Program-made: the position numbers and the translations under genes | Notes under the pieces: model-generated | What the model was told of the DNA's origin: nothing | What the model saw: the letters and a program-made list of their open reading frames with translations, nothing else | The model's database searches: none | Source of the DNA: Adenophora triphylla var. japonica | Taxonomy: Eukaryota; Streptophyta; Magnoliopsida; Asterales; Campanulaceae | Assembly: GCA_022495995.1 (NCBI GenBank) | Contig: JAFEMH010005419.1 | Span: 99,750-163,749, forward strand | DNA length: 64,000 bases | Reading direction: 5' to 3' | Part shown: in pieces, positions 33,816 to 44,883 of the stretch | Position numbering within the stretch: position 1 is the first letter of the stretch | How the letters are laid out: each line of letters starts with the position of its first letter

Positions 33816-33966
33816 CAGAAAATTTTGGGGGAAACCTGTTTTTTCATAAGTTATAAAAAGTCTTGTTTTTAAATATATCAACTTGGTGTTTTAAAGCCTA
33901 AACTCACTGTTTTAAAGTGGACTTTTTATAACTTATGGAGAAACAGGTTTCCCCTAAAACCTACTC
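33816..33966. mobile_element. Mutator-like fold-back MITE
   Basis: 9-bp TSD ATTTCCTGC on both sides (33807-33815, 33967-33975). Arms GGGGAAACCTGTTT..CATAAGTTATAAAAAGTC pair almost perfectly over ~38 bp. 151 bp. Confidence 0.8.
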
Positions 33967-34224
33967 ATTTCCTGCGTCCAAGAGTAAATATTATCTTTTG
34001 CATAAATATTTATACACTTTAATAATCACACCATATCATATAAAATTATCAACTACAAACTAGAGCCAATCTAAAAATTAAAATTGATAGTGATATACCA
34101 GTAATAAATTTTAAATTTTTATTAGAATAATCAAAAATAGCCTAACTTATTGCTCAAAATAACTTCTTAATAACAACGGAAAAAAATGTATCTAATTTTT
34201 CGGGACAGTTCTAATGTTATGTTA

Positions 34225-35043
34225 TCTATAGTATAAATGGCAACATGCAGGGGCGGAGCCAGGGGGGGGGGGGGCAGGAGGGGGCACTCGCCCCCCCAGC
34301 GGCGGAAATGCAGTGGAATTTTTTTTTTTTGCCCCCCCCCATATTTTTGTTATATATGTATATATATAATTAACTTCAAGATTAAAACCAGTGAGTGGTG
34401 TGGTTCATCGGTAGAAGGGGTGAAGTTAAAGCCTTTGGTCCATGTTTGAATCCTGTTACCTACATTTTCAATTAATTTTATTTGTCTTCCATATTTGCTA
34501 TTCTTTCTCTTAACAATTTTGTTTTTCTCTTTCTCCTAATTTCCTCACATTTTTTCAATCTTAATTAATTAGTTAGGCTTTTCCCATTTTTTTTGTTTTT
34601 GGTCTTTCTTCCTATTATCCCAAGTTTAATTAGCAAATTTGATTTTCTTTTTTGTATGAGTAATATATTTTAATAAATTGTTTGCGTTAAATACTTCAAC
34701 ATTATTTCAATCGTTCTTTGAATTATTTACTTTTATCATTTTTGTTAACTAAAATACATTGTATTTCATGGATCCGACCCATTTTTTACTTGTTCGACCC
34801 AAATTTTTTTTTTTTTGCAGCGCCCACGAACCCTGCAATCTTGCCCACCGCCATTCCCTCCGCCTCGGCAACATGCCACCTCACCATGTGAACAGTTGAA
34901 TGAATAGTGTCATATGCCAAATTTCTCATTTTGCCCTCACTAAGTTGTCCCTTTTCCATTTTGCCCTTTAATTTTTTTTTTAAATTAATTTTTTTTGTTT
35001 TAATTTAAAAAAAAAAAACAAAAAAAAAAGGGGCTTGCTCTAG
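34225..35043 (+). mobile_element. Helitron interrupted by a hAT MITE
   Basis: 5' end TCTATAGTATAAATGGC after host A. The family core TTTTGCCCTCACTAAGTTGT and TTTTGCCCTTTAATT follows the hAT insertion, and the element ends CTAG before T. The usual GTGTCC hairpin before CTAG is missing, so the 3' end is less certain. Confidence 0.55.
34248..34867. mobile_element. hAT-type MITE, second copy
   Basis: Starts CAGGGGCGGAGCCAGG, ends TTCCCTCCGCCTCG (right TIR partly deleted), TSD GCAACATG on both sides (34240-34247, 34868-34875). Sister of 32847 without the Stowaway. Confidence 0.8.
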
Positions 35044-35241
35044 TGGAGATACATGTGGAAGATATAGGCCCATACCTAATAGTGATATTTCTCAAAGGCT
35101 CAAAGCTAGGCCACGATGAGTTTATAAAAGCCCGTTTTGTCCCATTATCAACAACTTCTCTACTCAAAAATAATTACTCCCTCAGGCCCAAATCAATTTT
35201 CCTATTTGTAAAAATACAAAGATATTCTGAGTTTCTGACAG

Positions 35242-36573
35242 GAGTTGGTCTTATGAAAAACTAGTTTTTTCTTAAGATATGAAAAAACGTGTTTTCAAAT
35301 TAAGCGGTGGCAATTTTGTAAATACTGGCAACCATGTTCAAAATAAACGGTGGCATTTTTTGTAATTACCGGGTTTCCTCGTTTATGCCGCATCCGTATC
35401 ATTTAACCGGCCAGTGTGATAAAGTGCCGCCCATGTATCACAATTTGCTGCTGAAAAGTGTCGTGACAATTTAACAAAGTGCCGTGTAAACTAACACTGG
35501 CACTTTGTTAAACCTGACAGCACTTTTACACGGCACTTTTATATACATGAACCGCGCTCTTCTCACACCGGCACTGCTCAACTAACACCGGCACTTTGTT
35601 ACACTAATATTTTTTGCCGCTCTCAAAACACAAGCACCGGCATTCAAAAAAACATGAACTGGCATTCAAAATCACGTACACCGGCACTCAAATACACGTG
35701 CATTAATCGGCACTCAAAAAACACTGATAATCATTTTTGCTGGCATTCAAAAAATATGGACTGGCACTTTATTACATTAACACTGGCACTTTTTTACACT
35801 GGCACTGGCACTTTGTTACACATGCACTGGCACTGAGTTTCTGGACAAAGAGAGCTTTTAACTGGCACTTTTTTAGATGTTTACTGGTACATTTTTACTA
35901 TAACCCTGGCAATTATTTAGACAACACACTTCAATAATTAAAATTTGAAAAAAAAAACAGAGAAATGGGGAACTCTTGATGAGCCAACTGCAAATTCTCT
36001 ACCAAGCTTTGCCATGGCCATGGCGTATCTTTAGAGAAGACGATCTCTGAAATTCCGTGCCCAGTCCCACTCCCACTCCCTCCCACCCACCCAAGAATAC
36101 CTCTGCTTTAGAATCTGACGTGGATTCAAATTCAAACCCCCTGCAAAATAGCCCAGGAGTCCGTGCCTGGGCCCCACTCCCACTCCCTCCCACCCAAGAA
36201 ATTCCACCGCCATTTGCAGCTGAGCCCATAATTTCTCCGACGAATTCCAAACACTCGCATTCTTAGGTGCGTGTGTTCATTTGAAAGAAATCTTCTCGTG
36301 TAGACAAGAAGGTCAGGCCGAAAAGATGGAGCCCTAGAGAACGATCAATTCCATTCAATACAAACAGAGAAGACGGTGGGAGGTCGCCAAAGTGATTGGG
36401 TTTTGGATAGGGGAGACGTCGCCAGTGATGGCGATTGAAATTGGAGAAGACGATCTCTGAATTGCGTTTAGAGAGAGAGAGGCTACGGGTAGAGAGAGAG
36501 AGAGAGTTGGGTTAACGGTAAAACACGTTTTTTGTTAAGTTAACAAAAAACGCGTTTTTTATAAGTTTTTGGC
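35242..36573. mobile_element. Mutator-like non-autonomous element, possible Pack-MULE
   Basis: 9-bp TSD TTCTGACAG (35233-35241, 36574-36582). Ends GAGTTGGTCTTATGAAAAAC and (reversed) GCCAAAAACTTATAAAAAAC, then TTTTTT and AAAAAACGTGTTTT in both. The interior has a degenerate CTGGCACTTTGTTACA repeat (35410-35920) and a GC-richer gene-like part (36000-36500) with AGAAGACGATCTCTGAA twice. The donor of that part is not recognised. Confidence 0.6.
35410..35920. repeat. Degenerate ACTGGCACTTT minisatellite
   Basis: Many variants of CACTGGCACTTTGTTACA, on both strands near the start (AAAGTGCCG) and mostly one strand later, with irregular 18-35 bp spacing. Confidence 0.65.
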
Positions 36574-36582
36574 TTCTGACAG

Positions 36583-37090
36583 TAATTTTTTTATTAAATT
36601 AATTATTTTAATAATATTTTGTAATTGATAATTGATATTATTTATAATTATATATTAATAACAATTAAATTTCAAAAAAATAATTAAATTTCAAAAAAAT
36701 AATTAAATTTGTTGTTTAAAGTATCTTGGATGACAATAAAAAGGGCAATGCAATGTCACAAATAAAGTTTACAAAATGATGGTTACAAAAAAAGGTTACG
36801 ATATTTTATTGATTTTATCGATTGTGTACCTGCTATAATCTAATTAATAATTAAAAGTATCAATAAAATCTTGATACTTCATTTTGTAAATCAAATTGTG
36901 TAACATTCTTTTGTAACTTTATTATTTTCCTAATAAAAAATGCAAAGAATATATCAAAATGGAGGAGTGATAATTTTTTAAAAAATTCGGTTAAAATATT
37001 TGTAATTATAACATAAAATAAAATAGAATTAGAAGACAAAGTATATAAAATTTACATTTATTAATTATCCCTCTATCCATATACCTCGCA
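36583..37090. other. AT-rich intergenic DNA
   Basis: No gene or clear repeat beyond two copies of ATAATTAAATTTCAAAAAA near 36660-36705. Confidence 0.4.
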
Positions 37091-37099
37091 TTATTTATT

Positions 37100-37632
37100 G
37101 GGGAATTTGCCCCATAAGTTCCTTTTGGAACAAATCACTTCCCATTAAGTTTCTTATTGTATTAAAATGACCGGGAAATTCTTTTTACAAGTGAACTTCC
37201 AATTTTGCCCTCACAACATTCTGAAAATATAATACTTCTGAAAATATAATACAACATTCTGATTTATTTTTTTTGAAAATATAATACAACACTCTGAAAA
37301 TATAATACAACATTCTGAATACAATACAACATTCTGAAAATATAATACAATATTCTGATTTTTAATTTTTTTTAATTTTTTTTTTAAAAAAATATAATAC
37401 AACATTCTGAATATAATACAGCATTCTGGAAATTTAATACAACATTCTGATTTTTTTTATTTAATATTTATTATTATTATTATTATTATTTATTTATTTT
37501 TTTGAAAATATAATACAACATTTTGGGGGGGGGGGGTATTTTCATCCAAAATGATAAAAAATTGATACACTCATTTAAAAGGAATTTATTAAGCGTAGAT
37601 TTTAAAAAAAGAAATTTATGGGGCAATTACCC
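37100..37632. mobile_element. Mutator-like MITE with internal tandem repeat
   Basis: Ends GGGGAATTTGCCCCATAAGT and (reversed) GGGTAATTGCCCCATAAATT, with 9-bp TSD TTATTTATT on both sides (AT-rich, so weak on its own). Confidence 0.65.
37216..37520. repeat. About ten copies of a ~21-bp repeat
   Basis: Variants of CTGAAAATATAATACAACAT in a row with T-rich interruptions. Confidence 0.8.
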
Positions 37633-38541
37633 TTATTTATTTATTTTTTTTTACTTAAATACCTTCAAACATTTTCCCACCAAAATGTTGATGGCAATAA
37701 ACCCTAATAAGAGGTATCTGCATTCTCAATCCAATTCGTAAGCGAAATCTTTCGACTACAGCAGAGCCAATGTGATTTCCTTAAGATGAGGCACAAAATC
37801 CGTAAGATTTCATTATTTACTATTATTTTAATTGAATTGAATTTTTTCTTTTTGTTTTGTCGATTCAAATAATGATAATATTGCCAATTAGTGTTTTGCT
37901 TACTGGAGATTGATTTTTTTTTTTTTTTTAATCTTATCTCGGTTGATAAATGGTATTTGGAAATTTAGCTTCTACTGTAAATATCATCAAATCCTTGTGT
38001 GTGCTTGTGTTTTGATTCAACTGACATTTTTGATAGTTCAATCACACATACTCCCTCCGTCCTAAAATAAATGACCTAATTTTTTTCAGATTTGCTCTTG
38101 ATCCTACCGCTAAAATATTTTATATCGTGAATTTGGGCGTGTGTGTGGGGGGGGGGGTTGAATCTGATAAGATTTCGTTAACTTAGCTACTCGTAGGCTC
38201 CGAATCAACTCCAATTCCTGTATGTGATTGTGTTCTTGATTAATGCAGTCTTACATGATATGTTTCAGTTGTGAATATGAAGAACTGTTTGTGCTTATTG
38301 GTTCCTTGTTACTTGTAAATTTTAAGCTACTAGGTACCCTTAGGCAGCGTAAAGCAAGAAGCAGTAAACCTAGGAATGATTAGAGCAAGAACTGATCACT
38401 TCCCTTGGTTGGGATCACAAACTATCATCTCAAGTTTTAATGTGCATTTGGAGGGATTAGATGGTTAAATTGAACACAAGGGGGACAACCAAGCCTAACC
38501 TCACAGAGGAGGGGACAAAGGAGCCATATCTCTAAAAAGTA

Positions 38542-38899
38542 CTCTCCATGTCCCTAAATGAATGTCCGTTTTCAAGAAATTTTTGTCCCGAAATGAATGT
38601 CATTTTTAGAAAAAACTTTGTCCCTAAATGTTTTGTACCATTTTTTTACTAGTCACTTTATACTTGGCGAACAGCCTCATGGCAATTGTCAGGGAAGGCT
38701 CTAGCAAATGATTCCCACTCCCAACCCCCGCTTGGCGCACCAGGGTTTGCCCTTTTGTCACTTTATACTTGCAAAACTAAATGTTTGGAAAGTGAAAAAC
38801 AAGAATAATTATGCATTTTTTCCATTTAATTGTACAAAAAGTAAATATTTCCAGAATGTCCACAAATGAAACTTGGACATTCGTTTAGGGCGGAGGGAG
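38542..38899. mobile_element. Stowaway MITE interrupted by a short retroposon
   Basis: CTCTCCATGTCCCTAAATGA left, TTTAGGGCGGAGGGAG right, TA on both sides. The insertion at 38667-38756 is bracketed by a 15-bp duplication. Confidence 0.8.
38667..38756 (+). mobile_element. SINE-like insertion
   Basis: 90 bp flanked by the exact 15-bp duplication GTCACTTTATACTTG (38652-38666, 38757-38771). It ends in a short T tract after GGGTTTGCCC. The long TSD fits target-primed retroposition; the family is not certain (Au-SINE-like 3' end is a guess). Confidence 0.6.
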
Positions 38900-40335
38900 T
38901 ACAAATAAAGGTGTAGCCTTTAATATGTCTCCTAACTACAAATACCATGGATATCTGCTATATATGCCAAACAAACTGACTCGGGAAGGGACCGGCTATC
39001 TAAGTACTCCTGTTGGAGCTGATCGGAGTGAGCATATGCCGCCAACCTGTGCGCTAGGCCATTGCCCTCACGATAGACACGACACAAACGGTATGTGATG
39101 AATTGAGCAACAAGTTAAAGATAACTTTCTCTCATATCACTCTAGTTCTCATCGACATAGCAACATTCCTTAGGCCCTTTGTGATTCTACGGTTCTGTCA
39201 GACTGAAAGTTAACTTTACTTTCTTGCTCTCATGTGGCATGGACATTTAAGGAAACTCTTCTGTGGACTTCAAATCAAATCATTATTGTCAATTTTGATT
39301 ACAGTGATGCCAAAGAACTGAACTTCATTATGCATATCATCACATGTTCAAATCCCTGTTTCTTAGTCTCTTACGTATTGCGCAATAGTAGGCTTGGGCC
39401 GTTTTTGACAAATTTGGAGGCTTCTTGTGACGTCTAGATGCATTTTGGTGGGATTAAAAAGGCTTTTATGAACTCTGTAAATAGTAATTCCACAATGTGT
39501 GTTCAAATTTCAATCCTCAACACAAATGGAGCCTTTAGCGGTTTAGCCTGAACAGAGGACATATAACTACTGGAGAGATGAGGAATATCTTGAATATTGC
39601 CCTGTTTTTATTTTGTTCGGATTTGATATCTTCAACAGAATGCTTCAAAAATAATCTCATTGTAATCTACCTCCGGATCATATTCTTTTACCACTAAAAT
39701 GAAGAACATCTTATTTTACAGTCTCTTATAAAAGTGAAGATATATATTCGAATAATAGGCTTCACTATAGCAAATGAATGGTGTGACTGCATTAAAGAAT
39801 ATATCAAAAACACAGGTCGAAATTGAACCTCATATTCTTTCGTTTGTGTTCGATAGTGACAACCGACAAATGGAAAATAAAAATGATAATACTCGGATAC
39901 AATTTCGAGAACTGAAAAAAAAAAATCAGTGCTATTACTTAAAGATGAAGAGATCATTTCGAGTGAGAAAAATGCTTAGCAATTTCAATACACCTATAAG
40001 AATTCAAACTTAAACGCAAACACATCTTTTCTTGCTCAACCAAGAATTGGGAAAAGAGAAATATATAATTTTTTTGTAAAAGCCAGCACCATCCGTAGTG
40101 TATTTTCTCTTATCCCGACAAAGTGCAGGATTACACTTAGCATATCTTCGATGGCACCTTCAAAATTTCTGACTATACACATTATTCTATGATAAATCCA
40201 AAAAAATAAAAATAAAAATAAAAAATCCTCTTCATCCAATCCACAAAACCTTGTGGTTCTGTCTGAAAGTTTTCTGACCTGTTTGCTACATTATATGTCA
40301 GCATAATGGATTTTCCTTTGTAGGTGTAGAACATT

Positions 40336-40581
40336 CTAGGACCTGTTGTGTATAGGATCTGACCCTCTTCGAACTCTTCTTTTACTTGATTGGGTTGGAT
40401 CGAATTTCTTGTTGACAGTCGCTGTCGTTTTAGCTGTCAGGTCCTCCATGGAAACTTCTTTAAGGATCCGCAATCTCAGAGCAAGATCTACACTCCTTAA
40501 GCTAGAAACTATATCTGCTTTAACTGCTATTAATCCTATGCATAGAAGAAGGATTAAAAGCTTACGGGTACAAAAAGACAT
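40336..40581 (-). CDS. CLE45: CLE45-type signalling peptide precursor
   Basis: A single-exon 81-residue ORF with the layout of a CLE preproprotein: a hydrophobic signal peptide (residues ~7-22, LLILLLCIGLIAV), a variable propeptide, and the CLE motif RRVRRGSDPIHN at residues 68-79 next to a two-residue tail (RS). This dodecapeptide is the one I know for Arabidopsis CLE45, which is secreted and perceived by the receptor kinase BAM3 to suppress protophloem sieve-element differentiation in the root; CLE45 is intronless there too. The start is the only upstream Met that gives a signal peptide. No break is visible. Role in this species is inferred from the peptide. Confidence 0.9.
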   Translation of the reverse strand: MSFCTRKLLILLLCIGLIAVKADIVSSLRSVDLALRLRILKEVSMEDLTAKTTATVNKKFDPTQSSKRRVRRGSDPIHNRS

Positions 40582-40689
40582 TGTTTTAAGGAAACAAGAG
40601 ACGGAGAGGTATAACGTTTCTTCCTTAAGAGTACTAAGAAACTAAGAAACACTGAGATGGCAATTCTCTTAGTGTCTATGATTCAATGT

Positions 40690-40700
40690 TATATATATAA
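40690..40700 (-). promoter_or_regulatory. Possible TATA box of the CLE45-type gene
   Basis: Minus strand TTATATATATAAC about 110 bp upstream of the start codon. Confidence 0.4.
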
Positions 40701-41657
40701 GCCTGTGATTTGCTTCTTATGGGATTCGGATGGCTGATTTAAAGCATAAAGCGGGAGGGACCCAAATCCGCTTGAGAAGTTTTGGATTCATCCCAATCAT
40801 AAGCCTTCGTTCTGAGCGAATTAAGGCTGTTTTAAAGAATCTGACTAGGATGAATAAAGGGTATTTTGAATAGGACCCTTGAGAAGTTAAGCATCTTTTT
40901 CATTTGTTCCTATGGATTTGTAACATCTCATCTTCCTTTATTTAACAAAGACCGAACCACCTCTTGGACTCCTAGACATCTTGGCTTAGCACCGGACCAT
41001 ACAAACTTATGACTTCTTAACATCTCCAATTCATAGAGCATATAATTTTAAAATTAAGATAATTTCTACATGATATGTTAAGTTTAACATAAGTATTAAA
41101 GAATTAGCTAGGACCGTGTATATTTGCTATATGTTCATTTTTCAAATGCAAAAACTTGTAATCTTTTGACCTCCAAAGTAGGACCCTTCACAATGAACAT
41201 AGGAGGTATTAGTATACGTGCAGGGTATTTTAGTAAATAACCGTTTCTTAGCTCTTAAGAAAGGGGAGAGGAGCTAAGTAGGCTTGAGGCAGCCAAAACT
41301 ACCAGATGGCTGCTGGTCATAAAGAAGAAAGGATGAAAAAGAATGAAATTGAATAGCAAAACCTTCCTAAAAAAACCAAACATCTGCTTTATTTATGCCA
41401 TTTGAAATCTCACTTTAGAATTCCAAGCTCTTTTTTCTATGCAACAAAAATAACAGGCTTGGTTTCTTGTGCTTAATGTGTTTTTTATGCTTTTCTCTGT
41501 TCTTTCTTTTGGTTATTTAGTGCTACTTCCTCATTCAAATGTTCTTCATTGTCTCTCTTTATCTCTCTCTCTCTCTCTCTCTCTCTCCTCAGCTTGCCAT
41601 TCTTCCCCAGTTATCCAGATAGACTATCTTTCTCTTTAGTTGCTTGTTTTTGCATTA

Positions 41658-41860
41658 CCCCCTTGTCTCAAAAAAAAAAAAAATAAAAAAAATGTTGCAT
41701 TTGACTTGTCAACGTTTTAAAGAAATGTACTTTACTTGTTTGTACATTGCTTGTACAATGATAAAATTGCACTAAGTCAATTTCCTTGTTTAGAAACGCG
41801 ACATCTATTTTTGGATTGACCATAAAGGAAACTGAGACCTTTATTTTGGAATGAAGGGAG
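41658..41860. mobile_element. Stowaway-like MITE, diverged
   Basis: CCCCCTTGTCTCAAAA left after TA, TTTTGGAATGAAGGGAG right before TA; inner ACTTGTCAACGTTTTAA shared with 46609. Confidence 0.65.
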
Positions 41861-42128
41861 TATTATACTAAATCATTTGCATGTTGGAACTAAAGCTTCA
41901 GTTTTTATGCTTTATCATATATGCGTGATGGGATTCGTGAACCAAACAAGATTATGGGGATGCTGTTCCCGGTCCCAGCAATAAAATTCCCTTCTTAATG
42001 TTTCATTGAAGGACTGATTCTCTGCTTTTCCATCTATAATCAAAGTTAAAAAGGGAAGATTGAGCTTTTGCTTTCTACCTATCATTCTCCGTAACGTTCA
42101 ACCCACAACTATGTCCGCATTTTAGTGG

Positions 42129-42389
42129 CTCCCTCCGTCTCTAAATACTTGTTGTTTAAGATATTTAAAATTTGTCCCAAAATATTTGTTGTTTTACTAT
42201 TACATAGGCATTTTTACCATTGTTTGCCAAATATACCCGTATTAATGATTATGAATAGTCATCGTTCAAGCATTTAATTACCTCGGTAATTAAATTATTT
42301 CAAGGGTAATTTAGTCAGTTTAATATGTATTGATTACCTTTCGTAATATGTGTGAAAACTGTAAAACAAGTATTTTGGGACAGAGGGAG
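42129..42389. mobile_element. Stowaway MITE
   Basis: CTCCCTCCGTCTCTAAATAC left (flank GG instead of TA), TATTTTGGGACAGAGGGAG right followed by TA. Confidence 0.75.
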
Positions 42390-43089
42390 TACATACGCTT
42401 ATGCATGGCATTTTGATCTTTTTTTTCTGATAGATAATCTAATAACTTTGATACCTGTTCATGGTAGGCAATATTTTTTTTACCCTTTGTCATTTGCTTC
42501 AGCTAAATCAGTTCTTATTTCACTGCCTTAGCTTTTTATATCTACCCTTTCTTTCTGATTTGGTAACTATGCCTATTGATTGGGCTAATGTATCTTCTGT
42601 GTAGCCTGTAGGTGACTGAAAGCTTCTTTCTGGATGTCGCTTATCTTGAGGGCCTACGGCAGCCAAATGAATAGGATAATGTTGTGTGGGACCTTTGTTG
42701 CTTATTGTACGGTATGTACCTGTTTAAAAAAATATTTTGTACTTATTAGATACTCTTGCCTTATACTAAAGCAGAATCTTATGTTGATTATATCATTACA
42801 TCTTCTTTAGCTTTATAGTAATCAAAGTAAAGCGACGATTATTGGTAACTCAAGATTGGGAAAGAATTTTAAACACCAAAATTGTGGTATAAATTATGAT
42901 CTTTGCAGCTTTCAGAATCTTAATTTTGGTCTTAAAGTAAAAGGCTTTTTGGAACTTTGGTGAAACAAGGGTCCATTGTGGTTGTGCTCTTGGATTTGAT
43001 GGCCTCAAACCTTTTGGTGTTGTGGTTCTTGATCAATAATAGATGTTATTTAGTGGGGATTTATCATTGCTGGTCTAATCTCCAAACAA

Positions 43090-43310
43090 CATAACAGCAT
43101 CCCCCCCCCCTCCCACTTAAAATGTGTTTTTTGGAATAGATATTATGGAAAAGTGTTAGTGGAGTAGCTGTTGTGAGTATGAAAAGTGGGGTAGAGAATA
43201 GTAACTTAGTAAGTGGACAGTTGTTGTGAGTGTGAAAGCGAGTCACATTGAATAAAATATTTCCATTTTGGGGTTGTCATATTCCATGTCACGGCTAAAT
43301 TTATCTGATT
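43090..43310. mobile_element. Degraded Stowaway-like MITE
   Basis: Ends are decayed (poly-C at 43100). The interior AGTGGAGTAGCTGTTGTGAG and TTCCATTTTGGGGTTG matches, reversed, the subfamily at 4536 and 53235. Confidence 0.4.
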
Positions 43311-43347
43311 ATTAGACCCTTGTTTGAAATGGTAGATAGAATCCTAT

Positions 43348-43466
43348 ATTATTTTTTTTTTGAAAGAATCTACATACGTTCCCATATCCTCCCATGAGGT
43401 GACTCGAACTCGAGACCTATGGTCTTAAGTGAATAGTGCCTACCACTAGGCTACAACATTCTTGTT
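43348..43466 (-). mobile_element. tRNA-derived SINE
   Basis: Minus strand: GTTGTAGCCTAGTGGTAGGC (A-box region) then GAGTTCGAGTCACCTC (B box), ending in a short A-rich tail (poly-T on the plus strand at 43352-43361). Exact 13-bp TSD GATAGAATCCTAT (43335-43347, 43467-43479). Confidence 0.85.
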
Positions 43467-44087
43467 GATAGAATCCTATTTAGTGTCAAGGCTACATTTA
43501 TCTGATTATCCCTATTAAGGGGTCTGAGGGGTAATTTTTGAATCTGGACAGGGGGAGCTATGACAAGGAGGAAACCTCTTTTGGGAGTGTCCTGGCATGG
43601 CTCATATAGTCTAGTTTGACTTCTGATGCTACCATGAAAAATGGATGAACTGGGAGTGGCAAAGGTATATGATCCAGATGAACGTCCCTCAGGTCCGACA
43701 TAAAAAGTCGAACTTGTTAAATGAGACTATCTTTTTGGGAAAGAAGGGGAATAGGTTCCGAGTTTGAACATAGGAAGCTCCCCTAGGCTCATGTAAGCAA
43801 TTTTCTTTTGGACCCCTCCACATTTCTAGATCAAGAATTTTAGCACAGTGAAAATGTTCTCTTTCTTGTCCTGTGCTAGAAGTGCTATTTAGATGGTCTA
43901 GTGATCCAATTTAAATGGTGTGTGTTAAATAAAGTATGCTTTATTCCTTCCCCTTGATTTAACCCTCAGGCAATTGATACAGTTAAATTTATGAGGACAA
44001 AATTGGTCATTACAATCAGAATGTGGGCTAAAGTAGATGCTTGTTTTTACTTTAAAGGTTGTTCCATTCCCAAGTATCATGCTATTA

Positions 44088-44323
44088 CTCCCTCCGTACC
44101 AATATAAAATAGACTAACTTTCTTTTTGGTGTCCCAATATAATAGTCCCAATATAATAGAGACTTACTCAAAATAGACAATGAGACTCACTCGTCATACT
44201 CGTAACAAAAACTCTCTACCCCACTTTTTCTCTCCTACTTTACTTTTTATACTCACAATATTTACTTTTTCCTTAATGCCCGCACAATCACATTTAGTAT
44301 CTTTTATGTTGTGACGGAGGGAG
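44088..44323. mobile_element. Stowaway MITE
   Basis: CTCCCTCCGTACCAATATAA left, TTGTGACGGAGGGAG right, TA on both sides. 236 bp; same subfamily as 49983. Confidence 0.88.
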
Positions 44324-44650
44324 TATTATTCATAGTTTTTAGAAATTGTGAAAAGAAGGAAAATCTAAAAGTAAAGAGTGTATAAAAATGAGATTGTGTG
44401 CTTGATTATGTATTGACAATCTGGTATAGATTAATTTTAAATTTTCAAGGCATCTGGAACACTTTGGAGAAAGAGTTTATAATTTCAGAGAGATGAATTA
44501 AAATTGTTATTGGTAGTATTTATAATGGTATATCAATAGAAAGTTTTAAATTTTCATTAGATGATTAAATTAATCTAAATTTATTGCTCAAACTACCTTC
44601 ATATTAACCACAAATAAAGTGAGGAAGATCATTTCAGGAGACGGAGGGAG

Positions 44651-44881
44651 TATTTTGCTGCAACCCTTTTCTGCACTGTGGACAAGATTTACCGGCTTCT
44701 CTTTAAAACATCAGTTTTTCAGGAACATGATCAAGACCTCAAAACCTTACAAGCAAGCCAATTGGCTGATAGAATGGATGCGGAAGCAGCCAGCCTACTT
44801 GAACCTGCAGAAACCTATGCACATTTCTGCACTGTGGACAAGATTCATCGGCTTCTCTGGTCAGCTCTTAATCGCCAGTAG
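44651..44881 (+). CDS. Unrecognised short ORF with a repeated FCTVDKI motif
   Basis: The frame is open from the right end of a Stowaway remnant (GACGGAGGGAG at 44640-44650) to a stop at 44879-44881; the first Met is at 44678 (67 residues). It reads FCTVDKIYRLLF near the start and FCTVDKIHRLLW near the end, matched by a 37-bp DNA repeat, with an Ala/Gln/Glu-rich, probably helical middle (LADRMDAEAASLLEPAETYA). The composition looks protein-like, so this may be the last exon of a gene on the plus strand, cut off or joined to the MITE. I do not recognise the family. Confidence 0.35.
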   Translation, partial: YFAATLFCTVDKIYRLLFKTSVFQEHDQDLKTLQASQLADRMDAEAASLLEPAETYAHFCTVDKIHRLLWSALNRQ

Positions 44882-44883
44882 CT

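Larger units (their letters stand above)
37642..40335. other. Lower-repeat region, no gene identified
   Basis: Contains the Stowaway at 38542-38899 and one unpaired Stowaway-like left end at 38051. Frames of 60-80 codons (37523, 39234, 39774) show no recognisable motif. Base composition is closer to the gene island than to the flanking MITE clusters, so untranslated exons are possible but not shown. Confidence 0.35.

Noticed and set aside
38051..38160. Stowaway MITE starting CTCCCTCCGTCCTAAAATAA
   Set aside because: No matching right end was found before unrelated sequence; at most a truncated copy.
42605..42714. Coding exon of an unknown gene
   Set aside because: A splice-like GTATGT follows it, but its frames contain stops or show no recognisable motif and no partner exon was found.
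43380..43466. Possible tRNA gene on the minus strand
   Set aside because: Flanking 13-bp duplication and A-rich tail show it is a SINE with a tRNA-derived head.
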